In this document: piece by piece, positions 24,771 through 33,617 of the stretch
Layout: every line of letters starts with the position of its first letter
How positions within the stretch are numbered: the stretch's first letter is position 1
Made by a program: the position numbers and the translations under genes
Notes under the pieces: model-generated
Database searches by the model: none
The model's input: the letters and a program-made list of their open reading frames with translations, nothing else
What the model was told of the DNA's origin: nothing
From: Streptomyces coffeae
GTDB taxonomy: Bacteria; Actinomycetota; Actinomycetes; Streptomycetales; Streptomycetaceae
Assembly (NCBI RefSeq): GCF_016741875.1
Contig: NZ_JAERRF010000001.1
Span: 372,001-436,000, forward strand
Direction: 5' to 3'
Length of the DNA: 64,000 bases

Positions 24771-24901
24771 GGTTCGGGTGCGCCCTGAAGGGGCGCGGGG
24801 CTGTGTCGATGTGCGGCTCCGCCGCGCTGGCGCGGCCGGCCACGACGCAGCCGCGGACGCATGACGGCACCTCGCGGCACTTCCCGCGGAGCGCTGAGCG
24901 G
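24771..24901. repeat. Interspersed intergenic repeat, copy B
   Basis: The second copy of the element at 8254-8384, in the same orientation. It keeps the first hairpin (GCGCCCT-GAA-GGGGCGC) and the outer stem GGCTGTGTCG with CGACGCAGCC; one pair becomes G-T, which would still pair as G-U in RNA. It follows the DoxX stop. Confidence 0.85.
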
Positions 24902-25012
24902 CCCGGGGTACCTGAGCAGTGGATACGGGCCCGCCGGGAGACAGGCGTGCCCCGGGAGGCGGCCGGGTCCGGGGCGGCCGGGTCCCCAGGGGTGGCCAGG
25001 CCAGGCGCCGGG

Positions 25013-25234
25013 TCAGGGCACCTCTCCCTCGGCCGTCCGCTGCCCCGGCCTGCGTATCGCGTACGTCATGGCCGACACCACCCCGGCCAGACAGAGCCCG
25101 ACCCCCGCCAACGGCAGCAGCACCAGCGGCCGTACGTCCCACCTCCCGGCCGCGTCCATCGCATAGGCGAGCCCCACCCCGAGCATCACCAGCCCGGCCA
25201 CCAGCTTGGCCGGTTCGAACGGATGCTTCCTCAT
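25013..25234 (-). CDS. Small two-helix membrane protein
   Basis: A 73-residue protein with two hydrophobic helices (LVAGLVMLGVGLAYAMDAAG and PLVLLPLAGVGLCLAGVVSA) separated by a short WDVRP loop. Its ATG overlaps the stop of the PspC-domain gene by 4 bases, so it is translationally coupled to it and likely works in the same membrane complex. A gene of this type in this position is usual in Streptomyces; function unknown. Confidence 0.8.
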   Translation of the reverse strand: MRKHPFEPAKLVAGLVMLGVGLAYAMDAAGRWDVRPLVLLPLAGVGLCLAGVVSAMTYAIRRPGQRTAEGEVP

Positions 25235-26547
25235 GACCGCGTCACCTCCACATTCCCCAGGCCGATCTCCAGCGTCAGCTTCAGCGTGCCGTGGGGCTCA
25301 CCGCCTCCAGCCGGGTCCAGCGTCACCTTGCGGTCCCGGTTCGGCTCGATGTCGATGTCCTTCTTGTCATCGCCCGGCAGCCGGATGTCCCCGAGGCCGA
25401 CATGCATGCTGAGCTCCACACGGGCGTCCCGCGGCACCGTGACCGCCAGCTTGCCCGCGCCCACCTCCGCCCTGGTGGTCACCGTGCGGCCCTCCTTCAG
25501 CGGCAGCCGGTGCAGCTTCAGCTCACCGACGCCGCCGCCCATCTCGTAGCTGTCCCGCACAGCGGCCGCCGAGGTGGGCGCCCATGTCGTGCGCGACCAG
25601 TCCGGGGTGACGGACTTGGGGAGCGCCGCCGCGCCCGCCAGCAGTCCACAGGTGATCAACGCGAGCAACACCGTGCCGGGCCCGGTCCTGCCGTACCGCG
25701 AGCTGATCACCATCGCGAGCCCGAAGACCCCCAGCGCACAGGCGAATCCGACCTCCAGGCTGGTGCCGAGCGGATGGCCGGACCACATCAGCCTCGCGCC
25801 CAGCACCCCGGCGAGGACCGCGACCACGAACGTCCAGCCGCCGATCGAGATCGTCTCGTGCCCCCTGCGTGCCCGTTCGGTCATCGCCGCCCTGCGACGG
25901 TCATACGCGGCGCCCTTGTCCGGACCGTCGTCCGGCCCCCACAAATAGCCCGAGGCAGCGCCCATCGGCCCGGTGGTGCCGTCCTTGACGATCGGATCCC
26001 GCCACCAGGAGGGCCCCGGGCCACCCCGGGTGGGCGGCGCCTGGGTCTCGGGGGGCGCGTCCGCGACCGCCTGCGCCGTGGCCGGGTCGACCGCGCCCAC
26101 GCTCTCCGCCTGGCGCCGGTGGTGCGACCAATAGGCCGCGCCCGACGCGGCGATGGACAGCATGACGGCGAAATACATCACGTTGCCCTCGTTGAGCATC
26201 GACAGGAACAGCCCGCAGCCGACCAGCGCGACCAGCACCGCCGTCAGCCCCGGCCCCTCCACCCGGCCGGACAGCAGCTTGCGCCCCTCGTTCTCCTCCT
26301 CGCCGTGGAGCGGAACCAGCAGCCAGCAGAACCCGTACACGATCAGGCCGAGACCGCCCGCGACGGCGAGCACCGACAGCACCACGCGGAAGATCACCGG
26401 GTCCAGATCGCAGAACCGGCCGAGCCCGCCGCATACCCCGGAGATCACTTTGTGGTCACGACTGCGCCTCAAGGGCGGGTGCGCGTGCGGATCGCGGGAA
26501 CCAGGCATGCCATCGGCCTCGTCCGCCACGGTGGGTGCATCGGTCAT
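25231..26547 (-). CDS. PspC-domain membrane protein
   Basis: A 438-residue membrane protein with an N-terminal PspC domain (about residues 28-82: LRRSRDHKVISGVCGGLGRF, then a hydrophobic helix and LLVPLHGEEE), several further transmembrane helices in the middle, and a C-terminal beta-rich domain (about 340-438) with VGELKLHRLPL and GLGDIRLPGDD resembling the LiaF/DUF1707-type C-terminal adhesin-like fold. PspC/LiaF proteins modulate envelope-stress signalling. A PspC-containing histidine kinase lies on the other side of a Ser/Thr kinase gene (28627-29904), so the two PspC proteins probably belong to one pathway. ATG 26547 is where homology starts; the upstream frame is spurious. The small membrane protein overlaps its stop. 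Confidence 0.87.
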   Translation of the reverse strand: MTDAPTVADEADGMPGSRDPHAHPPLRRSRDHKVISGVCGGLGRFCDLDPVIFRVVLSVLAVAGGLGLIVYGFCWLLVPLHGEEENEGRKLLSGRVEGPGLTAVLVALVGCGLFLSMLNEGNVMYFAVMLSIAASGAAYWSHHRRQAESVGAVDPATAQAVADAPPETQAPPTRGGPGPSWWRDPIVKDGTTGPMGAASGYLWGPDDGPDKGAAYDRRRAAMTERARRGHETISIGGWTFVVAVLAGVLGARLMWSGHPLGTSLEVGFACALGVFGLAMVISSRYGRTGPGTVLLALITCGLLAGAAALPKSVTPDWSRTTWAPTSAAAVRDSYEMGGGVGELKLHRLPLKEGRTVTTRAEVGAGKLAVTVPRDARVELSMHVGLGDIRLPGDDKKDIDIEPNRDRKVTLDPAGGGEPHGTLKLTLEIGLGNVEVTRS

Positions 26548-26704
26548 ACGGCCATGGTGACAAGACAGTCCGCTCGGCGACATCCGGCACAACCCTGGGG
26601 CTTCCCTGACATCGCCCCGGAGGTCGCGGCGGCTATCGTGGCCCATCGAACATATGCGGGACGCGGTAGCGGCTGCCGGGCCGGGTAAGCGGGAGGGGAA
26701 CGCG

Positions 26705-28546
26705 GTGTCGGAGGAAGGGCGGCTCATAGCCGGTCGCTACCGGCTGGTCGAGAAAGTCGGCCGCGGTGGCATGGGCACGGTGTGGCGGTCCGAGGACGAA
26801 CTGCTGGGCCGCCAGGTCGCGGTCAAGCAGCTGCACGTCTCGATGCACCTGACCGACGACGAACTGACGACGCTGCACGAGCGCACCCGGCGCGAGGCGC
26901 GCAGCGCGGCCCGCATCACCCACCCCAATGTGGTGGTGGTCCATGACGTCGTGGACCACGAGGGGTTGCCGTGCATCGTGATGGAGTACGTGCCCTCCAC
27001 CACGCTCGCCGATCTGCTCAAGGACGGCGGGAGGGTATCCCCCGCCGACGCCGCACGCATCGGCCGCGGCATGATCGCCGCGCTGCGCGCCGCGCACGCG
27101 GCGGGCGTTCTGCACCGTGACGTCAAACCCGGCAACGTCCTGCTCGGCCCCGAAGGCCGGGTCGTACTCACCGACTTCGGCATTGCGATGGCCACCGGCA
27201 CCTCCACCCTCACCAAGACCGGTGAGGTCGTGGGATCCATCGACTACATCGCCCCCGAGCGGGTGCGCGGCCGCACCCCGGGTCCCGCGTCGGACCTCTG
27301 GGCACTGGGGGCGACGCTCTATCAGGCGGTCGAGGGGAGGGCCCCGTTCCGCAAGCCCACCGCCATCGAGACCGGTTACGCCATCGCCGTCGACCCGCTG
27401 GAACCGCCGAAGCAGGCCGGGCCGCTGACCCCGCTGATCGAGGCGCTGCTCGCGAAGGACCCGGAGCATCGGCCGTCGGCCGAGGACACCGAGCGGGCGC
27501 TGCGGGTCCCGGCCTCGGAGGCGGACACGACGGCGCTGCCGCTGCCGGGGTTCGGCCCGGCGCCGGGTGGGACGCCGTCGGGGTCCACCACCCATGTGAC
27601 CGCGACGCCCGGTACGCCGCCGGTACCTCATCCTCCGGTGCCTCATACGCCGCCCACGCCGTACACACCGCCCACGCCCCACACACCGCCCACGCCCCAC
27701 ACACCGCCCACGCCCCACACACCGCCCACGTCGCACACACCGCCCACGCCCCACACACCGCCCACGTCGCACGCGCCGCACACACCGTCCACCTCCGCCG
27801 TCGCCGCCCACGCGCCCGCTCCGGAAGCGCCGGGCGCGCCCCCGGGGCCCGGACACCCGGACTCCGGCCCGGCGCACGGCGATTCCGGCTCCACCCCCCT
27901 GCCGAAGAAGAGCCGCAGGTCGCAGTGGATCGCGGCGGGCTCCGCACTGTCCGTCGTGGCGGTCGCGGCCGGTGTCTACGTCTTCGGCCTGGACAAGGAG
28001 TTGCCCGGCGTCCAGGGTTCGGGGGACAAGGCCAGCGCCACCTCGGAGCCCCGCCACACCAAGAAGCCCGCCTACACCCCGCCGCCGACCCCCGAGGGCT
28101 ACCACCTGGTGAAGGAGAAGCAGCTCGGTGTCTCCTTGCCGGTGCCGGACGGGTGGACCCTGGACACCGGCTCCGAAAGCGCCGTCGACGGCACCCAGGA
28201 GGTCCGTTACCTGGCCCCCGGGCGACTCGCCAGGCTCCAGATCGATGTCCTGGACCTCGCACCCGAGGACCAGGTCTCACACTTCGAGGAGCTCGAGAGA
28301 GCGTTCAAGCAGGACTATCCGATCTACCACCGGATGCGCCTGCAGAAGACGAAATTCCGGGACGAGCCCGCGGCGGTGTGGGAGTTCACCTTCCAGGGCC
28401 AGGCACGGTTGTTCCGCGCGATCGACCTCGGCTTCGGCGAGGAGGGCGGCAAGCAGTACGCGATCTATCTGAGCGCACCGGACGCGGAGTGGGCGAAGTA
28501 CCGCCCGATCTTCGACGTGGTCCGTGAGGGCTTCGTCGCCAAGTGA
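26705..28546 (+). CDS. Membrane Ser/Thr protein kinase 3 with Pro-Thr-His repeat linker
   Basis: A 613-residue Hanks kinase: GRGGMGTV loop, VAVKQL lysine, HRDVKPGNV catalytic loop and LTDFGIAMA within residues 8-275. A juxtamembrane linker contains about eight copies of a six-residue HTPPTP-type repeat encoded by an 18-base tandem repeat. One transmembrane helix follows (WIAAGSALSVVAVAAGVYVFGL), then an extracytoplasmic domain of about 180 residues starting TPEGYHLVKEKQLGVSLPVPDGW, related to those of kinases 1 and 2. GTG 26705 with GGGAGGGG upstream is preferred over the earlier ATG. It sits between two PspC-domain genes, so it may respond to envelope state; this is inferred. Confidence 0.92.
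   Translation: MSEEGRLIAGRYRLVEKVGRGGMGTVWRSEDELLGRQVAVKQLHVSMHLTDDELTTLHERTRREARSAARITHPNVVVVHDVVDHEGLPCIVMEYVPSTTLADLLKDGGRVSPADAARIGRGMIAALRAAHAAGVLHRDVKPGNVLLGPEGRVVLTDFGIAMATGTSTLTKTGEVVGSIDYIAPERVRGRTPGPASDLWALGATLYQAVEGRAPFRKPTAIETGYAIAVDPLEPPKQAGPLTPLIEALLAKDPEHRPSAEDTERALRVPASEADTTALPLPGFGPAPGGTPSGSTTHVTATPGTPPVPHPPVPHTPPTPYTPPTPHTPPTPHTPPTPHTPPTSHTPPTPHTPPTSHAPHTPSTSAVAAHAPAPEAPGAPPGPGHPDSGPAHGDSGSTPLPKKSRRSQWIAAGSALSVVAVAAGVYVFGLDKELPGVQGSGDKASATSEPRHTKKPAYTPPPTPEGYHLVKEKQLGVSLPVPDGWTLDTGSESAVDGTQEVRYLAPGRLARLQIDVLDLAPEDQVSHFEELERAFKQDYPIYHRMRLQKTKFRDEPAAVWEFTFQGQARLFRAIDLGFGEEGGKQYAIYLSAPDAEWAKYRPIFDVVREGFVAK
27643..27789 (+). repeat. 18-base tandem repeat in kinase 3
   Basis: About eight units, several identical, encode HTPPTP and near variants in the kinase linker. 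Perfect identity between neighbours suggests recent expansion and possible length variation between strains. Confidence 0.9.
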
Positions 28547-28626
28547 CGCGGACCGCGTGCCGCCTCGGGGAATGATCAGGGGCGACCCTGATACCGCTCC
28601 CGCCCCGGCCGTGTGACGATCGGGGC

Positions 28627-29904
28627 ATGACCGGCGCCGTGCCCCCGACCACCCCCACCGAGCCGCCACCGCGCAAGCTGTACCGCAGCGCGGAGGGGCG
28701 TCTGCTCGGCGGTGTGGCGCGCGGGCTCGCCGGGCACATGGGGCTGCCGGTCTCCTGGGTGCGCATCGTCTTCGTTGCTCTGTTCATGGCCGAGGGCTTC
28801 GGAGCCCTGGTCTACGCCCTGTTCTGGTTCATCGTCCCGCTCGGCGTCGGCGGCGTGGAGACGACCACCACCCGCCCGCTGGTCACCCAGGGCCCCGACG
28901 GCCGCGGCCGGATCCTGGCGCGCAGGCCCGACAAGGGCCAGTTCCTCGCGCTGCTCGCCCTCCTCATCGGGATGGGGATCTTCGTCAAGGGCTTCCAGCT
29001 GGGCCGTGCCAACACCTACATCTGGCCGCTGCTGCTGATCGGCGCCGGCGTCGCCCTCTTCTGGCGGCAGGCGGACAACGCCCGCCGGGCCCAGTGGGTC
29101 GAGCTGAGCCGCAGCAAGCGGGTGCTGCCGCTGGCCCGGGCCGCGGCGGGGGTGCTGCTGGTCGGGGCCGGGGTGACCGGCATCGTGGTGCTCCAGGGAT
29201 CGGCCAAGCACATAGGGGCGGTGCTCCAGGCGGCCCTGGCCGTGCTCGTCGGCATCGCGCTGCTCGCCGGCCCCTATGTGATCCGGATGACCCAGGACCT
29301 CTCCGAGGAGCGGCTGATGCGCATCCGCGCCCAGGAGCGGGCCGAAGTGGCCGCCCATGTGCATGACTCGGTGCTGCACACCCTCACCCTGATCCAGCGG
29401 AACGCGGAGGACTCCCGCGAAGTGGCCCGGCTCGCCCGCGCCCAGGAGCGCGAGCTGCGCGCCTGGCTCTACAAACCCGAGGGCACCGGCAAGGACGAGG
29501 ACGAGGAGCCGGACACCCTGGCCGAGGCCGTGAAGAAGACGGCGGCCGAGGTCGAGGACTACCACGGCGTTCCGATCGAGGTCGTGGTCGTCGGCGACTG
29601 CCCGCTGGACGAACGGCTCGGCGCGCAGATCCAGGCCGCCCGCGAGGCGATGGTCAACGCCGCCAAGTACGGTGGCGAGGGTGGGGCCGTCCAGGTCTAC
29701 GCCGAGGTCGAGGGGGCCACGGTCTTCATCTCCGTGCGCGACCGCGGCCCCGGCTTCGACGTGGACGCGGTGCCGGAGGACCGGATGGGCGTCCGTGAGT
29801 CGATCATCGGCCGGATGCAGCGCAACGGCGGCACGGCCAGGCTGAGGTCCGCGCCCGACGGGGGCACGGAAGTGGAGTTGGAGATGGAGAGGGCGACGAC
29901 ATGA
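28627..29904 (+). CDS. PspC-domain sensor histidine kinase
   Basis: A 425-residue sensor kinase with an N-terminal PspC domain (about residues 17-75: KLYRSAEGRLLGGVARGLAG then two hydrophobic stretches), further membrane helices (about 106-120, 132-146, 170-190, 196-218), a HisKA_3-like helix with His246 in AAHVHDSVLHTLTLIQ, and a HATPase domain with AAREAMVNAAKYGG as N box and a VRDRGPGFD G1 box. The stop overlaps the ATG of the LuxR-type regulator by 4 bases, giving a coupled two-component pair. In this architecture the PspC part is thought to sense membrane condition; ligand unknown. Confidence 0.92.
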   Translation: MTGAVPPTTPTEPPPRKLYRSAEGRLLGGVARGLAGHMGLPVSWVRIVFVALFMAEGFGALVYALFWFIVPLGVGGVETTTTRPLVTQGPDGRGRILARRPDKGQFLALLALLIGMGIFVKGFQLGRANTYIWPLLLIGAGVALFWRQADNARRAQWVELSRSKRVLPLARAAAGVLLVGAGVTGIVVLQGSAKHIGAVLQAALAVLVGIALLAGPYVIRMTQDLSEERLMRIRAQERAEVAAHVHDSVLHTLTLIQRNAEDSREVARLARAQERELRAWLYKPEGTGKDEDEEPDTLAEAVKKTAAEVEDYHGVPIEVVVVGDCPLDERLGAQIQAAREAMVNAAKYGGEGGAVQVYAEVEGATVFISVRDRGPGFDVDAVPEDRMGVRESIIGRMQRNGGTARLRSAPDGGTEVELEMERATT

Positions 29905-30647
29905 CCGAGGCGACGGGCGGCACCCACAACGGCGGCGCGACCGGCGCGGCGGGCGCGGACGCGGGCGCCGACGACAGCGCGTCGGCCCGCCGCGTCCGTG
30001 TGGTGCTCGTCGACGACCACCGGATGTTCCGCACCGGCGTCCAGGCCGAGATCGGCGAGACCGCCCGCACCGGCGTCGAGGTGGTCGGCGAGGCCGCCGA
30101 TGTCGACCAGGCCGTCACCGTGATCGGCGCGACCCGCCCCGAGGTGGTCCTGCTCGATGTCCACCTCCCCGGCGGCGGAGGCGTCGAGGTGCTGCGCCGC
30201 AGCGCCGCCCTGATGGCCGACCCGGACCGTCCGGTGCGCTTCCTCGCCCTGTCCGTCTCGGACGCCGCCGAGGACGTCATCGGCGTCATCCGCGGCGGCG
30301 CCCGCGGCTATGTCACCAAGACCATCACCGGCACCGACCTGGTCGACGCGATCTTCCGGGTCTCCGACGGCGACGCGGTCTTCTCACCCCGCCTCGCCGG
30401 CTTCGTTCTCGACGCCTTCGCCTCCAGCGACGCCCCGCCCGTCGACGAGGACCTCGACCGTCTCACCCAGCGCGAGCGCGAGGTGCTGCGGCTGATCGCC
30501 CGCGGCTATGCCTACAAGGAGATCGCCAAGCAGCTGTTCATCTCGGTGAAGACGGTCGAGAGCCATGTCTCGGCGGTCCTCCGCAAGCTCCAGCTCTCCA
30601 ACCGCCATGAGCTGACCCGCTGGGCGACGGCCCGCCGTCTGGTCTGA
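29901..30647 (+). CDS. LuxR-family response regulator, partner of the PspC kinase
   Basis: A 248-residue regulator with a 30-residue disordered N terminus, a receiver domain (about 31-150; acidic pair DDH at 38-40, phospho-acceptor Asp86 in VLLDVHLP, Lys in GYVTKTI) and a C-terminal LuxR helix-turn-helix (LTQREREVLRLIARGYAYKE, then KTVESHVSAVLRKLQLSNRHELTRW). It overlaps the kinase by 4 bases and is followed after 23 bases by a convergent lipoprotein gene. Targets unknown. Confidence 0.93.
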   Translation: MTEATGGTHNGGATGAAGADAGADDSASARRVRVVLVDDHRMFRTGVQAEIGETARTGVEVVGEAADVDQAVTVIGATRPEVVLLDVHLPGGGGVEVLRRSAALMADPDRPVRFLALSVSDAAEDVIGVIRGGARGYVTKTITGTDLVDAIFRVSDGDAVFSPRLAGFVLDAFASSDAPPVDEDLDRLTQREREVLRLIARGYAYKEIAKQLFISVKTVESHVSAVLRKLQLSNRHELTRWATARRLV

Positions 30648-30670
30648 CGGGGCGGGCGGGCCGCGGGCCG

Positions 30671-31294
30671 TCAGCCCGTCGTCTCCAGCGACTTCTTCGC
30701 CAAGCGGAAGGCGGGCAGCATCGCCTTGTGCTCGTCGGTGTCGAGTCCGCCGAGGTGGATGACCACGCCGCCGCTCTTGGTCATCACGGCCAGGGCGCGT
30801 TGGCGTCTGGTCTCTCCGGCGGACGGGTCGGTGACGGAGTAGCTCGCCTCGGTGGCGGGCAGGTCACCGGCCTTGGTCTGGCGGAAGCCGACCTTGCTCT
30901 CGAAGTTCTCGGCAGCCACGAACGCACGCATCAGGGCCCGGGGTTCGCCGCCGGGGGCGGCGGCGCCCTTGGTGCCGGTGTAGACGCGCAGGAAGCCGAT
31001 GTGTCCCGCGGGCTTGGCGTCGATCTCGCAGACGAGGGTGACCGGGCCCTGCTTCGCGAGCGGACCGATCTGGTCCTGGACCGCCGCGTCCACCGCCTCG
31101 GCCTTCCAGGACTTCTCCAGGCTGAACCGCACCGGCAGTTCGCATGCGGTGCGCTTGCCGCCCAGCTTGGGGGGAGCGGGGGCCTTGGCCTTGGCTCCGC
31201 CGTCCCCGTCCGCCCCGAACAGGCAGCCGGTCAGCGCCCCCATCAAAGCCATCGCGCCGACCGCCCCCGTCACCAACTGCCGTCCATGCCGCAT
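30671..31294 (-). CDS. Lipoprotein of unknown function
   Basis: A 207-residue lipoprotein. The signal peptide has RHGRQ, a hydrophobic core and the lipobox LTGC, after which the mature chain begins with a short linker and a roughly 165-residue globular domain containing CELPVRFSLEKSW, a second cysteine in LVCEIDAKPAG and FESKVGFRQTKAGDLPATEASY. I do not recognise the family. ATG 31294 has a GGGGAT site upstream; the open frame continues without support. It converges with the response regulator gene. Confidence 0.8.
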   Translation of the reverse strand: MRHGRQLVTGAVGAMALMGALTGCLFGADGDGGAKAKAPAPPKLGGKRTACELPVRFSLEKSWKAEAVDAAVQDQIGPLAKQGPVTLVCEIDAKPAGHIGFLRVYTGTKGAAAPGGEPRALMRAFVAAENFESKVGFRQTKAGDLPATEASYSVTDPSAGETRRQRALAVMTKSGGVVIHLGGLDTDEHKAMLPAFRLAKKSLETTG

Positions 31295-31374
31295 TTCGGT
31301 ATATCCCCACCTGTGTGCACGATCGTTCGAAAATTCGCCGCAGCGTATCCGATGTCCTGCACCAGGCGCTCGCT

Positions 31375-32880
31375 CTATTCGCCGAAGCGCTCGCCGAAGT
31401 GTGCGGAGAGGGCGGGCAGCAGGGTCGTACGGCAGGTCTCGACGTCGTCGGCGGCCCAACAGACGTAGCCGTCCGGGCGGATGAGCAGGGCGCCCGCCTC
31501 CGGCCCCGCCCCCTCAGGACGCGCCCGGACCAGATCCACCCGCTCCGGCAGCCGCATCTCCTCCGGAACCACCCCGGCCAGATCCAGCAGCACCGCGTGC
31601 CCCGCCTCGAACAGTCCCGACAGACGTATGGGCCCGGCCGGGGCGGACAGTTCGGCGTCCGGCAGCCGCGCGCCCGTGAGCGGATGCGCGCCGGGCAGGT
31701 CGTAGCGCAGTGCCAGCCCCGACATCAGCCCCGCCAGGTGGCGGTTGGTGTCCGGCATCCGCAGCAGATCGGTCATGATGTCGCGCAGCGCGGACACATC
31801 CGGGCTCGCGAACGGGTTGGCCAGCACCCGCTGTGCCGAGGTGTGGTGCAGCACCCGGGCCGCTACCGGATGCCGCTCGGTCTGGTAGCTGTCCAGCAGC
31901 CCGTCCGGCGCGTCACCCCGTACCACCGCCGCCAGCTTCCAGCCCAGATTGAACGCGTCCTGGACGCCGAGGTTCAGCCCCTGCCCGCCCAGCGGCGGAT
32001 GGATGTGCGCCGCGTCCCCCGCGAACAGCACCCGCCCCATGCGGTAGTTCTCGATCTGCCGGGTGGCGTCCGTGAACCGCGAGGAGTTGTCCACCCCGCC
32101 GAGCACCGTCTCCTCCCCGTACACCGCCCGCAGCGCCGTGCTGATCTCCTCCGCGCTCACGGGGGTGTCCCGGTCGGTCTCCGCCTCCTCGTGCCCGAAG
32201 GTGAGCCGGTAACGGCCCTCGCCCAGCGGGACCAGCATCGCCCAGTAGTCGTCCGTCTGCCGGGTGAGCGTGCTGATGTGCCCCGCCTCGTGCGGCACCA
32301 GCGACGAGGCCGACGACAGCCGGATGTCCGCCAGCACGGCCAGATACGTTCCCGGGCGGCCCGGGAAGTCCAGCCCCAGCCGCTTGCGCACCGTGCTGCG
32401 CGCGCCGTCGCACGCCACCGCGTAACGCGCCCGTATGCGCACGCCCTCCGCTGTCCTCACCGTCACGCCGTTGGCGTCCTGCTCGACCGCCGACACCTCG
32501 GTGCCGCGCCGCACCACCGCGCCCCGCGCGGTCGCCCGCTCCTCCAGCACCTCTTCGATCTCCCACTGCGGCAGCCCGATCGGGTACGGGTGGGCGGTGT
32601 CCCACGGTGTGCAGTCCAGTTCCACCGGCAGCATCGCGAAGTGCCCGCCCGCAGGGTCCCGATTTATGGTCCGCCGCAGCATCGGCTCCAACAGCCCGCG
32701 CAGCTCCAGCAGTTCCGCGGTGCGCGGCTGGATCGTCCCGCCCTTCACCTGCCGGATGCGCTCCTCCAGGCGCTCCAGCACCACCGTCCTGACCCCCGCC
32801 AGCGCCAGTTCGTACGCCAGCGTCAGCCCGGTCGGGCCCGCGCCCACGATCACGACGTCCGTCTCGATCTCCGACACCAT
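31375..32880 (-). CDS. FAD-dependent aromatic hydroxylase (PHBH-type monooxygenase)
   Basis: A 501-residue class A flavoprotein monooxygenase: FAD motif VVIVGAGPTGLTLAYELA near the N terminus, the DG motif in AVACDGARSTVRKRLG, the GD motif in LFAGDAAHIHPPLGGQGLNLG, and a C-terminal thioredoxin-like extension (about 390-501) as in PgaE- and rifampicin-monooxygenase-type enzymes. These use NADPH and oxygen to hydroxylate phenolic polyketides, antibiotics or other aromatics. ATG 32880 has AAGGGA 8 bases upstream. A TetR gene is divergent with inverted repeats in the gap, which suggests an inducible detoxification or tailoring step. No polyketide genes are near, so detoxification is likelier. Confidence 0.88.
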   Translation of the reverse strand: MVSEIETDVVIVGAGPTGLTLAYELALAGVRTVVLERLEERIRQVKGGTIQPRTAELLELRGLLEPMLRRTINRDPAGGHFAMLPVELDCTPWDTAHPYPIGLPQWEIEEVLEERATARGAVVRRGTEVSAVEQDANGVTVRTAEGVRIRARYAVACDGARSTVRKRLGLDFPGRPGTYLAVLADIRLSSASSLVPHEAGHISTLTRQTDDYWAMLVPLGEGRYRLTFGHEEAETDRDTPVSAEEISTALRAVYGEETVLGGVDNSSRFTDATRQIENYRMGRVLFAGDAAHIHPPLGGQGLNLGVQDAFNLGWKLAAVVRGDAPDGLLDSYQTERHPVAARVLHHTSAQRVLANPFASPDVSALRDIMTDLLRMPDTNRHLAGLMSGLALRYDLPGAHPLTGARLPDAELSAPAGPIRLSGLFEAGHAVLLDLAGVVPEEMRLPERVDLVRARPEGAGPEAGALLIRPDGYVCWAADDVETCRTTLLPALSAHFGERFGE

Positions 32881-32910
32881 CACATGTCCCTTCGCTTCAC
32901 TGAGGGTAAA

Positions 32911-32956
32911 TGTATACCAGATGCAGAAATCTACCAAGTGTAGTGTCGCCTGGTAG
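32911..32956. promoter_or_regulatory. Operator region between monooxygenase and tetR genes
   Basis: Two inverted repeats overlap: AGAT-N6-ATCT (32919-32932) and CTACCA-N14-TGGTAG (32931-32956). The minus-strand -10 TATACA (32911-32916) for the monooxygenase touches the first, and TAGTGT just before the tetR start touches the second. Candidate TetR binding sites that would repress both genes. Confidence 0.5.
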
Positions 32957-32966
32957 TGTGGACGCC

Positions 32967-33617
32967 GTGAACGACCAGCCCGGACTGCGTGAGCGCAAGA
33001 AGCAACGGACGCGGACGACGATCTCCGAGGCCGCGATCGCCCTCTTCCTCAAGCGCGGCTTCAACGAGGTCTCCGTGGCCCAGATCGCCGAGGCCGCCGA
33101 GGTCTCCAAGCGCACGCTCTTTGCCTACTTCCCAGCCAAGGAAGACCTCGTGGTGCACCGCATGGCCGACCACGAGACCGAGCCCGCCCGGGTGGTGCGC
33201 GGCCGCCCGCCGCACACCACCCCGCTGGCCGCCCTCCGCGCGCACTTCCTCGACGGCCTGCGCCACCGCGACCCCATCACCGGCCTCAACGACGTCCCCG
33301 AGATCAGCGCGCTGTTCCGGATGGTCCGGGGGACCCCCGCCCTGTTCGCCCGGATGAGCCGGTTCCGGATCGGTTCCGAATACGCCCTCGCCGAGGCCCT
33401 CCAGGAGACCGCCGGCACCCCCGAGCTCACCGCGCGCATCGCCGCCGTTCAGATCGTCGCTGTCCAGTGGGCTCTGTCCATGGACAACGGGGATCGTCTG
33501 GTCGAGGGCGAGTCCGCCGACGAGCGCTACGCGGGCGCCGTCGCCGACGCCGAGCACGCCTTCGCGCTGCTGGAGAACGGCCTCGCGGCCGTATTCACGC
33601 CCCCTCCAGCAGCTTGA
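32967..33617 (+). CDS. TetR-family transcriptional regulator
   Basis: A 216-residue regulator with the TetR helix-turn-helix at about residues 10-60 (RTRTTISEAAIALFLKRGF, VAQIAEAAEVSKRTLFAYFPAKEDLV) and an all-helical ligand-binding domain. By position it should repress the divergent monooxygenase and itself, with an aromatic ligand as the likely inducer. I used the GTG at 32967, where a -10-like TAGTGT ends 7 bases before it, consistent with a leaderless mRNA; GTG 32958 is possible. The operator candidates lie immediately upstream. Confidence 0.88.
   Translation: MNDQPGLRERKKQRTRTTISEAAIALFLKRGFNEVSVAQIAEAAEVSKRTLFAYFPAKEDLVVHRMADHETEPARVVRGRPPHTTPLAALRAHFLDGLRHRDPITGLNDVPEISALFRMVRGTPALFARMSRFRIGSEYALAEALQETAGTPELTARIAAVQIVAVQWALSMDNGDRLVEGESADERYAGAVADAEHAFALLENGLAAVFTPPPAA

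Noticed and set aside
27643..27789. CRISPR-like array
   Set aside because: Units are 18 bases, contiguous and in frame with the kinase gene, with no spacers.
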